Assembly (NCBI RefSeq): GCF_040869045.1
Contig: NC_090321.1
Coordinates: 135,833,689-135,897,688, forward strand
Direction of reading: 5' to 3'
From: Eurosta solidaginis
Lineage: Eukaryota > Arthropoda > Insecta > Diptera > Tephritidae
Length of the DNA stretch: 64,000 bases
Positions 1 to 10,053 of this stretch are shown here, piece by piece. A program made the position numbers and the translations under genes. Numbering within the stretch: the first letter of the stretch is position 1; each line of letters starts with the position of its first letter. The notes below the pieces were generated by a model. It made no database searches and had not been told where the DNA came from. It saw nothing but the letters and a program-made list of their open reading frames with translations.

Positions 1-1294
1 TATATGAAGCTGGTGGCGAAACTCTCCGAGAAAAACACATGAATTTACATTTTTTGAGATTGAGCGGCATATAATTTACATTGCACCAGGTAACCAAGTG
101 ATTTAAATCCATTTGAAGCAAGGAATGTTCCTCAACCGAGGCACATGATTTGAAAAGTTTTACATCGTCTGCGTACATCAAGATTTTTGAGTATTTAATT
201 GTACCAGATATATCGTTTATGAACAACAAGAACAGAATCGGACCAAGATGGCTGCCCTGAGGAACACCAGAAGAAACATTGATGACCCCAGAAAGTGTAT
301 TTTTAAAGACTACTTTTTGCGTACGATAACCAAGATACGAAGAAATCCAACATATAAGACGGGGTTGAAAACCGAGTTGACTGAGCTTATGAATAAGTAA
401 TGGGTGTGATACTTTGTCGAAAGCTTTACTGAAATCGGTGTAAATTACATCAGTGTGAAGGCCTTTTCTTAATCCATTAGAAACGTGGGTGGTAAATTCT
501 AGTAAATTGGTGATAGGTGATTTGCCCTTACAGAACCCATGCTGCGAGCTTGCAATTATGGGGGAAATAGAGAATGTTAGGTGGTGGGTAACAATAGCCT
601 CAAATAACTTTGGGATAGCGGATAACTTTGCTATGCCCCGGTAGTTTTCTACTGAAGACCTGCTTCCATTTTTATGAAGCGGAATAAGACAAGATTCCTT
701 CCATATTGTTGGGAAAACGCCATAAATTAAAGATAAATGAAATAAATCTGTTAGCGGCTGATAGACGTTTGCAGCACATTTTTTAAGAAAGTGTTTCGGG
801 ATCCTGTCGGGGCCGTATGAATATGATACTTTTAAAGTTTTTAAATAAGATAATACATCTTCTGAAGATATAAATGGAGCTCTGATTGAATAACATGAAT
901 CAATATGGTATGGGTATTCATTAGGTGAAACGTTGGTCTCAATAGAGTAATTTGATTTGAAAAATTCCGCAAAGAAGTCGGCGATCTCTTGATCATCGCT
1001 GGAAATATTATCTTGGAATTTCATGGATGATGGAAACCTTTTCACCCTGCGTTTAGAGTTTACGAATCCGTAAAATACCTTCGGGTTGCAAGTTATATTT
1101 CTTTTCATTTTACAAAGATAAGCTTTGTAACACTTTTTGTTCAATTGAAAATACTTGCAGCGTAGAATCGAGTACTGTAAATAATGGTTATGTAAACCCG
1201 TATTTTTGAACAACTTGAAAGATCGAGACTTTTTATTCTTTAAAATTTTCAGCTCTTTAGTACTTGGCTTGTATCGGAATGTACACAAATCCCC
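1..1294 (-). CDS. LINE-A reverse transcriptase, partial, open to window edge
   Basis: This minus-strand frame has no stop from 1294 to base 1, about 431 codons, so it has no end in the window. It would make the RT that copies the element RNA at a nicked target. Landmarks in order: a basic linker with several KK pairs; YGPDRIPKHFLKKC (fingers, about 840-800); HKNGSRSSVENYRGIAKLS (about 680-625); QHGFCKGKSP (about 550-520); DVIYTDFSKAFDKVSHPLL, the motif A equivalent (about 450-395); GVPQGSHLGPILFLLFIND (about 270-215); and the catalytic YADD (about 179-168). The frame overlaps the endonuclease frame by 46 bases in a different phase, which places the frameshift near 1275-1290. Apart from that break nothing essential is visibly missing. 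Confidence 0.85.
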
Positions 1295-2199
1295 TTAGGT
1301 ACGTATTTTTCAAAAAGACAGTAAATGGTATTGTAAAAGTGAGAAACGCTTTGCTCCACAGCAGCATTAAATATTGGCCACACTATTCGAGATAGATCAC
1401 GATTTAATTTTTTAAAATTGGCCTTCGCAAAGTCGAAGCGATAACTGGAGTTGTATCGTTTATTTCCGCTGTTACAAGCATAATTTACAACTTCGTAAAC
1501 TATTTTGAGGGAAGGGTGGTAAGCATCTTCAGGTTCAATAATGCGTTCGCATCGACTAATGGAATATTTAGATTCATCATCCACAAAGGCTAAATCTAAC
1601 ACTCTTCCGAATTTATTCGATTGGATGTTGATTTGTTGAAGGCACAGCTCAGACATTCCGTCTAGAAATTCATTGTTGGAAGACTTTGACGAAACTGGTA
1701 CGATTTTAAAGTCAGAGATGCACCATGATATGTGTGGCATATTGAAGTCACCCAAGAAAATAATGGAATCGGAAGGCTTTAGCATCGAATTAACAGTTCT
1801 TAGCAAGGAAATGTGATGCATATAAACGGACAGTTCAGAAGATGGCGGGATATAACAGATGGCCAAATAAATGTGGAAATTTGCTAGTTGTGTGCGTATG
1901 CACAAGAACTCAGTTGTATCGGTGGCGGTTACGCAAATCTCTTCAGATGGTATTGAAGAGTGTACAGCAAGCAGAACTCCACCTCCAACCCTGTTCAGGC
2001 GGTCATTTCGATATATCTGGTAGTCATTACAGAGGATCTCTGAGTTAAAAACATGAGGTTTCAGCCAGGTTTCGGTTAAAGCAATTATATCGTAGCTTGA
2101 GTTAAATGACTTTAAAAACAGTTCTGTTAACTTGGTGTTTAAGCCTCTAACATTTTGGTAAAGTATATCTAAAGCAGATTTTTCTTTCAGTTTTTTGAC
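1249..2199 (-). CDS. LINE-A endonuclease (EEP/APE family) domain
   Basis: This minus-strand frame is open for 316 codons between TGA at 2202-2200 and its stop at 1249. The start probably lies upstream beyond a frameshift. It carries the order expected of an APE-type LINE endonuclease: LYQNVRGLNTKL near 2160-2110 (metal-binding Asn), IIALTETWLKP near 2080 (catalytic Glu), a GGGVLLAV turn, CYIPPSS, LGDFNMPHISW near 1755-1725 (Asp/Asn pair), LDLAFVD and DAYHPSL near 1525 (where SDHxP is usual). The final catalytic SDH is therefore altered to DAYH, which may reduce nicking. The frame then runs a few codons past the domain before the shift into RT. Confidence 0.8.
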   Translation of the reverse strand, partial: VKKLKEKSALDILYQNVRGLNTKLTELFLKSFNSSYDIIALTETWLKPHVFNSEILCNDYQIYRNDRLNRVGGGVLLAVHSSIPSEEICVTATDTTEFLCIRTQLANFHIYLAICYIPPSSELSVYMHHISLLRTVNSMLKPSDSIIFLGDFNMPHISWCISDFKIVPVSSKSSNNEFLDGMSELCLQQINIQSNKFGRVLDLAFVDDESKYSISRCERIIEPEDAYHPSLKIVYEVVNYACNSGNKRYNSSYRFDFAKANFKKLNRDLSRIVWPIFNAAVEQSVSHFYNTIYCLFEKYVPKGICVHSDTSQVLKS

Positions 2200-2224
2200 T
2201 CAGTGTTATTAACAGGGATCTTTG

Positions 2225-2530
2225 CTAAGTTTGGAACACTCTTATTCCGCCTATGTTCAAATTCCCGCACAAGTGCCCTAGTTTTGTTGGAGGTGCCTTT
2301 GATGTTGAAGGCTCTACTGTAAGAGGACTTGGAGATGCTAAGTTTATTAATTCTATCGTGCTGGTTGTAGGAACGATTGGGTTCTGGATGTTTTGAACGG
2401 GGTCTAGGGTCAGTACGCCAGCCGAGACATCAGTTCGTTTTCGTTTGCTGTCACGACTGTCGCTGTTAGCATTAGCAGCTGAATCGGTAATACATTTGAA
2501 AGTTTTAAACAAGTTTTCATAATACTTGAA
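2225..2530 (-). pseudogene. LINE-A upstream coding segment, low-complexity
   Basis: A 95-codon minus-strand stretch is rich in Ser, Thr, Pro and Lys (KRKR near its start). It lies directly upstream of the endonuclease, with one or two frameshifts between. It could be the end of ORF1 or the N-terminal tail of ORF2. No zinc knuckle or RRM is visible. Its continuity with LINE-A is inferred from position and strand only. Confidence 0.4.
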
Positions 2531-2552
2531 TTTATATAATTTATATAATTTT

Positions 2553-2792
2553 TATGCCGAATCCGAACGGCATCTGCAAGGCAGATGAGTTTTTACTGAG
2601 AGCTTTTCTTGGCAGAAATACACCCGGAGCGCTTGCCAAATACTGCCGAGGGGCGACCCCGCTTAGAAAAATTTTCTTCTAATTGAAAAACCTTATTTCT
2701 AAAATTTTGACGTTGCTTTGCCCGGGGCGTGAACCCAGGGCATACGGTGTGGTAGACGGAGCACGCTACCATCACACCACGGTGGCCGCACA
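2553..2792 (-). mobile_element. tRNA-derived SINE
   Basis: On the minus strand the head (about 2792-2720) reads like a tRNA. It has an A-box-like TGGTGTGATGGTAGCGTGC (2779-2761) and a B box GGTTCACGCCC (2735-2725) inside GGGTTCACGCCCCGGGC. The body downstream (2720-2555) contains the small hairpin CATCTGC/CAGATG and ends in AT-rich sequence. The layout, about 240 bp in all, is that of an RNA polymerase III SINE, and I recognise the body as a common tephritid repeat. It lies directly after the codons for CLWDTR of the neighbouring CxxC-family gene, so it probably inserted into that gene. Confidence 0.75.
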
Positions 2793-2799
2793 CCACGTT

Positions 2800-3470
2800 G
2801 GCCGCGTATCCCACAAACAAATAAAGCACATATTCCTTGGCCATCCAGACGGTGTCAGTCCCTTGATAGTGGCTACTACTTTCATGTCTGCACATACTCT
2901 CCACTGGAATCGCTCGTACTGTATATAATTGAGAAGGACTTTCAAGTTGTTGCATGTTTCAAGTCTGTCTGTATTGTACGCTAGTGGGACTGGTGGAATA
3001 CTTTTGTCTTTGTATAACAAGACAGCTTTTAAACTGGTTGTTAGAATCTACGAAAATGCGCCAATCGGGTGGATTATGATTTATACTCATATCGTTCATC
3101 AATTCGGTTACATCATGGCAATGGGAAAAAGAGTTAGCATCATTAACAGTAAAACATTGTTTTATAGAGGCTTGACTGTCACGATAGCCGGACGTTCTTA
3201 CATTTGATGCCAAGTGGTTTCCATACTTTAAAAATTATGCCAATTCTTGGGATTGTCTTTTTTGATTGGGCGAGTTTTCTTACCAGTTCATCTAACTCCC
3301 GTTGTGTAATGAGCCTCACTAATCCAGTTGATTCAGATCGAACAAATGTCACTTCACCTTCGTATGGAATATTCACAGAAGCTGCTTGCTTGACAAGGGC
3401 TTCTTCTGGGAGGTGTGGGAATGTTACGGCTATGTGGTCTTGGCAGTCGCACATACAAACTTTCAACGCA
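2800..3470 (-). pseudogene. CxxC-family transposon-linked orphan protein, middle part, broken
   Basis: Three minus-strand frames read in order. The first (3466-3179) has VRLITQRELDELVRKLAQSKK, cut here from a longer helical segment. The second (about 3213-2960) has FSHCHDVTELMNDMS then DWRIFVDSNN. The third (about 3020-2812) has CNNLKVLLNYIQYERFQWRVCADMK and CFICLWDTR. I recognise these blocks (WRxFxDSS, a lysine/isoleucine-rich helix, W..C.DxK, P.F.CLWDSR) as the centre of an orphan protein common in insects and cnidarians in transposon-rich DNA. Its function is unknown to me. The gene ends at the SINE insertion. The terminal parts of the same family occur at 36182-37080 and 48164-49060. Confidence 0.6.
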
Positions 3471-3544
3471 CTCTCTTTTGCGACGTTTTATCTGGTTATC
3501 ACCAATATGGCAATTTAAACATACATACATAACTCAAACAACAG

Positions 3545-3815
3545 GGACAGAAAAAATGATTTTAGGTTATGATGAGAGCAAAAAGCGGAGTGCAAGCAAG
3601 GCTGAAGCAATTTGTTCCAAATCTGCATGTTAATGGACATGTTTGTCACATTTTAAATTTAGCTTGAATGGCCGCTTGTGCTGTATTTCCCAAGAAAATT
3701 GATAAATTTTTAAAATACGTAAACTATCATTTTTGTAACAGCCCCCTTATGGGGGAAGACTTTCAGAGTTTTCAAGAACATTTCGTTACAGAAATGCATG
3801 TTATCCTAACGTCAA
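3545..3815 (+). pseudogene. hAT transposase fragment, second copy
   Basis: This stretch is a diverged direct copy of 8645-8890. Shared runs include GGTGCAAGCAAGGCTGAAGC-like sequence (here GAGTGCAAGC), AATCTGCATGTTAAT and CACATTTTAAATTTAGCTT. It corresponds to the GAKSGVQARLKQVLPNLHVNRCLCHILNLA block of the hAT transposase, but stops and frameshifts break it. Neither end of the element is visible. Confidence 0.65.
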
Positions 3816-3829
3816 CATGGTGTGAAACT

Positions 3830-4112
3830 GGCATCGCACATTGCTGATTCATTTATAAATAGTAAAAAGGTGTATGATAATGAATTTACCACAAGTTTAG
3901 AGGATATTCCTTGTATATCACAATTCGCCGCGTGCGATGCGCATGATTTCTCCTTAGCAGCCCAGTTAATATATCCATATGTTGATGGCATGGCTTGAAT
4001 TGTGGCTGTCAGCAATCATGGGCAATTTCTAAAGCATATGGCTGTCGTCTGCTGAGACATTCAGAACTGGTGAAATATATTGTAGAAACTACAGGGCGTG
4101 TGCTACCAAAAA
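3830..4112 (+). pseudogene. unidentified coding-like fragment
   Basis: One plus-strand frame is open from about 3830 to the stop at 3998. After the stop it continues recognisably in the same phase (IVAVSNHGQFLKHMAVVC) and then in another phase (RHSELVKYIVETTGRVLPKN, to 4113). Composition is protein-like (SLEDIPCISQFAACDAHDF) and few stops interrupt about 90 codons. I do not recognise the family. It could be a processed-gene relic or part of the neighbouring transposon. It is recorded as coding-like sequence without a function. Confidence 0.3.
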
Positions 4113-4660
4113 ACTAGCACATCGGTAAAATTATGCTGATCAAATGGCAGTGGAGAGCAATCAGTACGATCTACAGTGGAACTGGCACGTCAATAATTTT
4201 ACATTACCTACATGGACGAAACATGTGGCAGAAAGTATCAGATTCTCTTAATATTAATGCTATGTCCGAAGTAAAGAAATCTATCCAAAAACCACTTATT
4301 GTTAATGGCAATGTTCGCACCTTGCAAGGCGCTAAAAATTTGCATGCTGATGGTGTAATGGCAGAACAAGGTTTACCTTCAAATCCTACACTTTTTAACG
4401 AACACTGTGGGGAAGGCGAAACTTCGATGGAAGTATGCAGCAATGGTTGGATATTGCCACACGTGCTGGTGACCACATACATATTCAATTTTTTTTCACC
4501 ATATTACATTTATGTGGAGCAGTCATATGTATAGGAAGCTGCGCTCGGAGTTCAATAATTTTACAAGCAAGCAACAAATATTTTAAAGATTAGGTGTCGG
4601 CACCTAACGACGAAGTGATTTTGAATTAGAAGGCAGCTTTTTCACACTACTAGACTGATA
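4113..4660. other. no recognisable gene
   Basis: A 133-codon plus-strand frame (4133-4534) and a 94-codon minus frame overlap here. Neither shows a motif that I recognise. The stretch may continue the coding-like relic just upstream. Confidence 0.3.
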
Positions 4661-4745
4661 ATTACTTAAGGAATTGGGCGAATACAAATATGTATAAAAG
4701 AGGTGCTAAACATATGTAAATAATAAATATCGAGTAAAATGAAGA

Positions 4746-4823
4746 ACACTTCGGTCAGTGTCAAACTATTGTGGAAGTCAGTGGAACCTGCGTGGAACAT
4801 GCGTTTGACACTGAACGAAGTGT
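4746..4823. repeat. short inverted repeat (hairpin)
   Basis: Arms 4746-4766 and 4803-4823 are complementary over 21 bases with one mismatch (ACACTTCGGTCAGTGTCAAA on the left) around a 36-base loop. No transposon end or target duplication is visible next to it. Confidence 0.7.
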
Positions 4824-4931
4824 CAAAATTAACGGGGTTGCTGTCGCAGGGAAACAAAAACAGGAACGGAATATCAGATATGGGTTGCTGTGATGATACA
4901 TTTTTTTGAACGAATTTAGTATGAAAATGTA

Positions 4932-5203
4932 GTGCACCTATATGGGTCCTACAGAAAATTATACAAACATCATGAATTGGGGTATCTGAAGACGCGTAGT
5001 TATTCCAGTATTAAGAATACAAACACGGGTGCTAATTTGTTCTACCCGTTCAAAAGTTCTCCGCGAAAAACAGTTTGGAACCGAGGTCGACTGCAATTAG
5101 CAATCATTCCCGGTAATAAAGTATCACAATTTGTTAATTAAAATTTTCCAAAACATGTGAATTTTAAAGAGAGATGTAATTAAGTGCTCGTTTTGAAAAT
5201 AAA
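4932..5203 (+). pseudogene. unidentified C-terminal coding fragment with poly(A) signal
   Basis: A 69-codon plus-strand frame (to 5141) ends in a basic tail, RKTVWNRGRLQLAIIPGN. AATAAA follows at 5198-5203. This could be the 3' end of a gene or a retrocopy, but upstream exons are not recognisable and I do not know the family. No gene is claimed beyond this. Confidence 0.2.
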
Positions 5204-5396
5204 TAAGGATATTTCTTTGTAATTTTACAATAAAAATTTTACGCAGTTTTCGTTAGCAGCTACTACACTTTTCTTGGACCTAAGAAGTACAACAGTGCCA
5301 AACAGCATCCACAAAAAAAACGAACAAGAACAAGCATTTCATCAGGTGAGGGTGGCTGTGTATGTGCGTACTGCTACATATCCTACTTGTAGACCT

Positions 5397-5632
5397 TTAA
5401 GCTGGAGTCATTGGTGCCGTATGTCGTATCGCTGTATCCGTATCCCTAACGTAATCAGCTGTTTATCGTTACGACGGTAAACCAAAACCCAATTGGTTGG
5501 CTACGATACGGTTACGACCTTAGCGGCACCAATAATCGATTGCATTGATTCTCATAAGGTTGGTCGAATCAGCTGTTATAAAGTTACCGATACGGTTACC
5601 GATAAAGCATCAATGTCTCCAGCTTTACAATG
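5397..5632. mobile_element. small MITE with imperfect terminal inverted repeats
   Basis: The left end reads AGCTGGAGTCATTGGTGC from about 5400. The right end, inverted, reads AGCTGGAGACATTGATGC (ending about 5625). The arms therefore match with two mismatches over 18 bases. The interior of roughly 200 bp is non-coding and holds further inverted copies of CGTATCG-type motifs. No unambiguous target duplication is seen. It is non-autonomous with an unknown mobiliser. Confidence 0.6.
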
Positions 5633-5700
5633 AACTAAACCACCACCAATAAGATGACTTTAGTTTTACTCACACAGCCACAGTTTGAATTTTGGTTATC
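5633..5700 (+). repeat. direct repeat shared with 13845-13905
   Basis: ACCACCACCAATAAGATGA and the following TTTAGTTTTACTCACA plus CCACAGTTTGAATTTT recur almost unchanged at 13845-13905. The two copies are in the same orientation, about 8.2 kb apart. They look like fragments of one dispersed repeat. Confidence 0.6.
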
Positions 5701-6046
5701 CCTGCTTTAAAAGTATCCCACACTTGATGACCATCATTTGTTGGGAGCACAGTGGACATAAGTACTGTTAAGAGCTCAAAAGTATAAAAACGCAGTGCTT
5801 TGATTTGAAAATAGTACATTTAAAACAAGTTTATTATTTATTTAATTTTCAATAGATTTACCAGCTGAAAATTGTGTTGGTTAAAATAAACTTTTAGTAA
5901 AAAAAGGAATTTGTTCGCTTAAACAGGGGTTTTGCCATATTTTTCTTCGTAAAGTTTAAAGATATGCATATTAAAATTAAGTCAATTTAACCACTTTTTT
6001 ATATGGGTTGCGAAAATTCGGAAATATGAGGTTTTTCATATTTTCG

Positions 6047-7226
6047 AAGTTCTGATTTTTCACCTCGTATAACAGCTGTTATACAAAATTTTTCAAAAAA
6101 AATAATTCAGCTATTCAAATAAAAGAAAAAGGCAGACCACGACCACATTTTTACTTTTTTAATTTGCTGAACGCGTTAACAAAAAAATAAAGTTTCGAAA
6201 TGTAGAATTTCGAACTTCGAAAGCCGATATCTATTTTTTGGAAGCTAACTTCGAAAAACGGAGATAGTGCTTTGTCTACTTAAGCCTCAATCTCTACAAA
6301 AAAGAGGTTTGGTCCAATACCCAGCCGGCTGTTGCACAGTGTAATAGTAAAGGCTCGCAATGTGCTTTGAATTCGAAATCAAAACAAGACAGCCTATAAA
6401 ATTTTTGTGATTGTAGCAGCATAAATGTGACAAGAAAAATTTAAATTTAGGTACATTCGATTATTGAATACAAGAACAAAAACGTTTAATCAGCAATATA
6501 TTGACACTCGGATGTTTGGGTATGTACCTAGTCTTTTGTACCAATATAGGAATATTACATATATGATTGGACTTCGATATAATGAATTGTTTGATAACAC
6601 TATGCGATAAAATCAATTTTTTTCTGGGTATTGGACCAAACCCACTTTTTTGTAGAGATTGAGGCTTAAGTAGACAAAGTACTATCTCCGTTTTTCGAAG
6701 ATAGCCTCAAAAAAATTGATATCGGCTTTCGAAGTTCGAAATTCTACATTTCGAAATTTTATTTTTTATTTGTTAACGCGTTCAGCAAATTAAAAAAGTA
6801 AAAATGTGGTCGTGGTCCGCTCTTTTCCCTTATTTGATGGGCTGAATTATTTTTTTGAGAAATTTAGAATAACAGCTGTTATACGAGGTGAAAAGTCAGA
6901 TAGTCCCATGATACCACTTTCATGTTTGCACATACTCTCCACTAGAATTGCTCGTACTGTAATTTTTCAAAAAAAGAATTTAGCCGTTCAAATAAAAGAA
7001 AAAGGCTTACAACGACCGCATTTTTACTTTTTAATTTGCTGAACGCGTAAACAAAAAAATAAAATTTCCGAATGTAGAATTTCGAAATTCGAAAGCCGAT
7101 ATCTATTTTTTGGATGCTAACTTCGAAAAACGGAGATAGTACTTTGTCTACTTAAGCCTCAATCTCTCCAAAAAAAAGTGGGTTTGGTCCAATACTCCGC
7201 CGGCTTTAGCACAGTGTAATTATTAT
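6047..7226. repeat. three-armed fold-back repeat
   Basis: A module of about 285 bp occurs three times: forward at about 6047-6345, inverted at about 6620-6905, and forward again at about 6955-7225. Shared landmarks are AATTTGCTGAACGCGTTAAC, GAAAGCCGATATC, AACGGAGATAGT, GTCTACTTAAGCCTCAATCT and GGTCCAATAC. Copies 1 and 3 continue to GCACAGTGTAAT, while copy 2 lacks that end. The first two arms enclose about 275 bp of AT-rich non-coding DNA. Between arms 2 and 3 (about 6909-6960) lies a short piece similar to 2870-2920, the CxxC-family gene. This looks like a fold-back or long-TIR non-autonomous element with a later rearrangement. No transposase is present. Confidence 0.75.
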
Positions 7227-8234
7227 GTGACTTTAAAAAGTCATTCATAAAATTTTACGTTATTATTCATTTTTTTTTTTTTTTTTTTTGTTCGTAATGC
7301 AAAGTAATAAATTCGTCTCGAATTTTACAAATATTTATTATGATAATTATGTCTCTGATTTAAATTCAAAAGTAACTAAGAAGACATTCTATCGTACAGT
7401 TCACTTACATAGTTTCAGTTTGTAGACACTATGCTTTGGCGAAAGTAAGCGTGTTTATTAAAAGATTTTGTCCACTTTTTTAAAAATATTGCTCTTTATA
7501 AAAAAAGCGAGCCTACTGTTTTTTTCCAGACAGGTCAATTCTTCTTCCTGTTATTGCTCCCGAAGGTTATAATGGTATTCTGGATGTAAAACAATTAATA
7601 AATTTTCGCAACTATATTCCCTTCATTACGATAAGGGGAATCAGTTTACCGAGTTTTGTGCTGATAAAAAAAATGGTTTTTCACTTATGGTCAATAGCAT
7701 TTGGAAAATTGTCAAAAGGGGGTGATCTTAGGCGCTGAATATAATGACTCGGAAAATTACTGCATATTTCAGTAAAAGTTTTCTGTCCTAAAAGTGTTTT
7801 GCATATCATTATTTCCTTCGAAGATGAATAAATGTGAAAATTTTCTTCAAATAAATATTAATATTTGTTACAATGTATAATTGATATGCGAAGAGAGTAG
7901 ACGTGTGATTCATTATAATTTCGTAAATACGCGAAAATTCTTTGCAAAGTAATTTGCAACAAGTGCATATATATTGGAATGAATATTACTGCAGCTAAAG
8001 CAAAGTTACGAGGCAAACGATTTCCTCCTCTCCCTATCTCACTCCAATGTTTGTAAATCACTGATGATAATCTGGTACTTTTGTACTTTTTTCTCTTCCC
8101 GAAACGTTAGTACTACATTGACATATTTGGTACTTTTTGGGTAAAACACCGCACTACACTTCAAGTCATTTGCCAAGCAGCTCTGAATGTACAAAAAAAT
8201 TTAATATTTTTTGAAGAAAATATATATATAGTTA
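7227..8234. other. AT-rich stretch without a recognisable gene
   Basis: It contains a T-tract of about 20 bases near 7270-7290 and scattered short frames without motifs. The last few hundred bases may be the untranslated 5' part of the hAT element that follows. Confidence 0.5.
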
Positions 8235-9983
8235 ACTTGTTTTGTTTCCGAGCACAATTTGCCATTTGTAATGATGGACCATTAAATATGCTTATAAAAA
8301 ATAGCATAACTGATTCTAAAATTGTGAACAAATTTTACACCAATAGAATTAAAGCACAGAAAATAAAAACTTAAATAACAGGGCCACAAAATTATAAATC
8401 CATAATTGCATTTTGTCCGAAGAGTTATTACTCTCTAATAGTAGATGAAACGACTGATATATGTATATCAAAAAATTTTCCAGTTTCGATTCGAATTTTT
8501 GATAAAAAGTGCATTGATAGATTTTTAAATTTCATACCTTTCACCGATAGTAGCACGGAGGGTATTTTTAATGCCATTATTAAATGTTTGAAAGACCATT
8601 CAATACCACTTGAAAAAATTAGTGGTTTCACTGCCGACAATTGCTCGGTTATGATGGGAGCAAAAAGCGGGGTGCAAGCAAGGCTGAAGCAAGTTCTTCC
8701 AAATCTGCATGTTAATAGATGTCTCTGTCACATTTTAAATTTAGCTTCAATGACCGCTTGTAATGTATTTCCCAACAAAGTTGATACATTTTTAAAAGAC
8801 GTAAGCTATCATTTTTGGATAACCCCCGTTAGGATGGCAGACTTTCAGTGTTTTCCAGAACATTTCGGTACAGAAATGCATGCTATACTAAAGTATGCCC
8901 CCAAAAGGTGGCTTTCTAGACAAGCAGTCATAGATAGATGGATAGATGATGAGCAATGGGATACCCTCAAGTATTATTTAAATCTTTAGGTATTTGAAAA
9001 TAAAAGCAGTTATCAAAGTATTAGTCTTATATCTGACATTTTTCAAAGGCCTATTTATAAAGTATATTTTACAATTCTTTCTTATATTTTAAATGGAATA
9101 AATAATTTGAATATAGAAATGAAGTCTGAAGATATTCGCATACATGTAATTATTACCAAATTGAAAATTTTATAAAAAAATCTTATTTAGAATCCAGTCC
9201 TATTTGGATGTTATGTATTGATTCAGACGAAAATCGCTTAACACCAGATGAAGTTTACTGCGGTGTTAGTGTGGATATTATTCTATCAAACAACCTTTTC
9301 GAAAAATATGACGTACACATATTTAAGAGCTGTGTTAAACAATTTTATATACAAATTTGTAGTACTTTATTAAACAAAGTAAATTTAAATAATAAAACTT
9401 TGTTGTGGGCTGCAAAGCTTACACCAGAAAGCATTTTAAACGGCGAAACAAATAGTATTGTGCCTTTAGTATGGACTTGTTTCCAAAATCTGAATTTGAT
9501 AAAATAGAGAAAATTAATTCCGAATTTAAAGCTTTAGCAGAGAATGAGAGCCTTAAAAAATTCAAGAATTTAAATATATGCAGCTTTTGGGCAGCATTAA
9601 AATCAGTTAAAAATGAATTAAACGCGCAAATGTTTTCCAATATTTATAGAATAGTTCAAGGCGTATTGTCGATTCCACATTCATCCACAAACGTAGAAAG
9701 GATATTTGCTATACAAAATTTAATTAAAACTAAGTGTAGAAATATAATTCAAATAAACACAGTTTCGAATTTAATAAAAACTAAACACTCGATGAAATTA
9801 GCTAACAGTAGTTGTCATAATATAGATACGAAAAAGGCTTTTTGTCAACTGAGTTATTCAAAGAACTCAAAGAGTTTCCTAACGAAAAAATCTAAGCAAA
9901 GTAAATTTTTATCATTAAACCTTAAAAACAATCTGCGCATGAGCGTTTGTTTGCAAAATATCTTTTCGCAAATGCGCAAATAA
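8235..9983 (+). pseudogene. hAT-superfamily transposase, broken
   Basis: A plus-strand hAT transposase can be followed for about 1.75 kb through several frameshifts and stops. Order of landmarks: EHNLPFVMMDH near 8250; one long open segment 8366-8989 with VDETTD (first catalytic Asp, about 8441-8458), SGFTADNCSVMMG (second Asp, near 8625-8660), HVNRCLCHILNLA (near 8712) and KRWLSR (near 8905); an in-frame TAG at 8987; then poorly conserved frames (9208-9507). The C-terminal hATC dimerisation region at 9471-9983 has QGVLSIPHSSTNVERIFA (about 9660-9710). The type resembles the ZMYM6/DUF4371-related hAT group. The enzyme would cut and reinsert CAG-type ends but cannot be made from this copy. A related fragment lies at 3545-3815. 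Confidence 0.8.
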
Positions 9984-10053
9984 ACAATAGCCTCCTCCAA
10001 TGTTGATACTCTGCTTGTTCAGCAAAGATGACTTGGTACGAAACATTTGTTTA

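Larger units (their letters stand above)
1..2530 (-). mobile_element. LINE-A: jockey/CR1-type non-LTR retrotransposon, truncated by window edge
   Basis: Reading the minus strand from about 2530 down to 1, a Ser/Thr/Pro-rich stretch is followed by an apurinic endonuclease domain and then a reverse transcriptase that is still open at base 1. The order is that of ORF2 of an APE-type LINE. The copy is nearly intact. I see one frameshift between the endonuclease and RT frames (overlap 1249-1294) and another upstream near 2195, in a run of six A residues. The 3' end lies outside the window. The jockey versus CR1 assignment is not resolved. The boundary with the SINE near 2530-2555 is approximate and lies in AT-rich sequence. 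Confidence 0.85.

Noticed and set aside
2720..2792. Functional tRNA gene
   Set aside because: A and B boxes are present, but the arms do not pair as a full cloverleaf and a SINE body follows. It is a SINE head.
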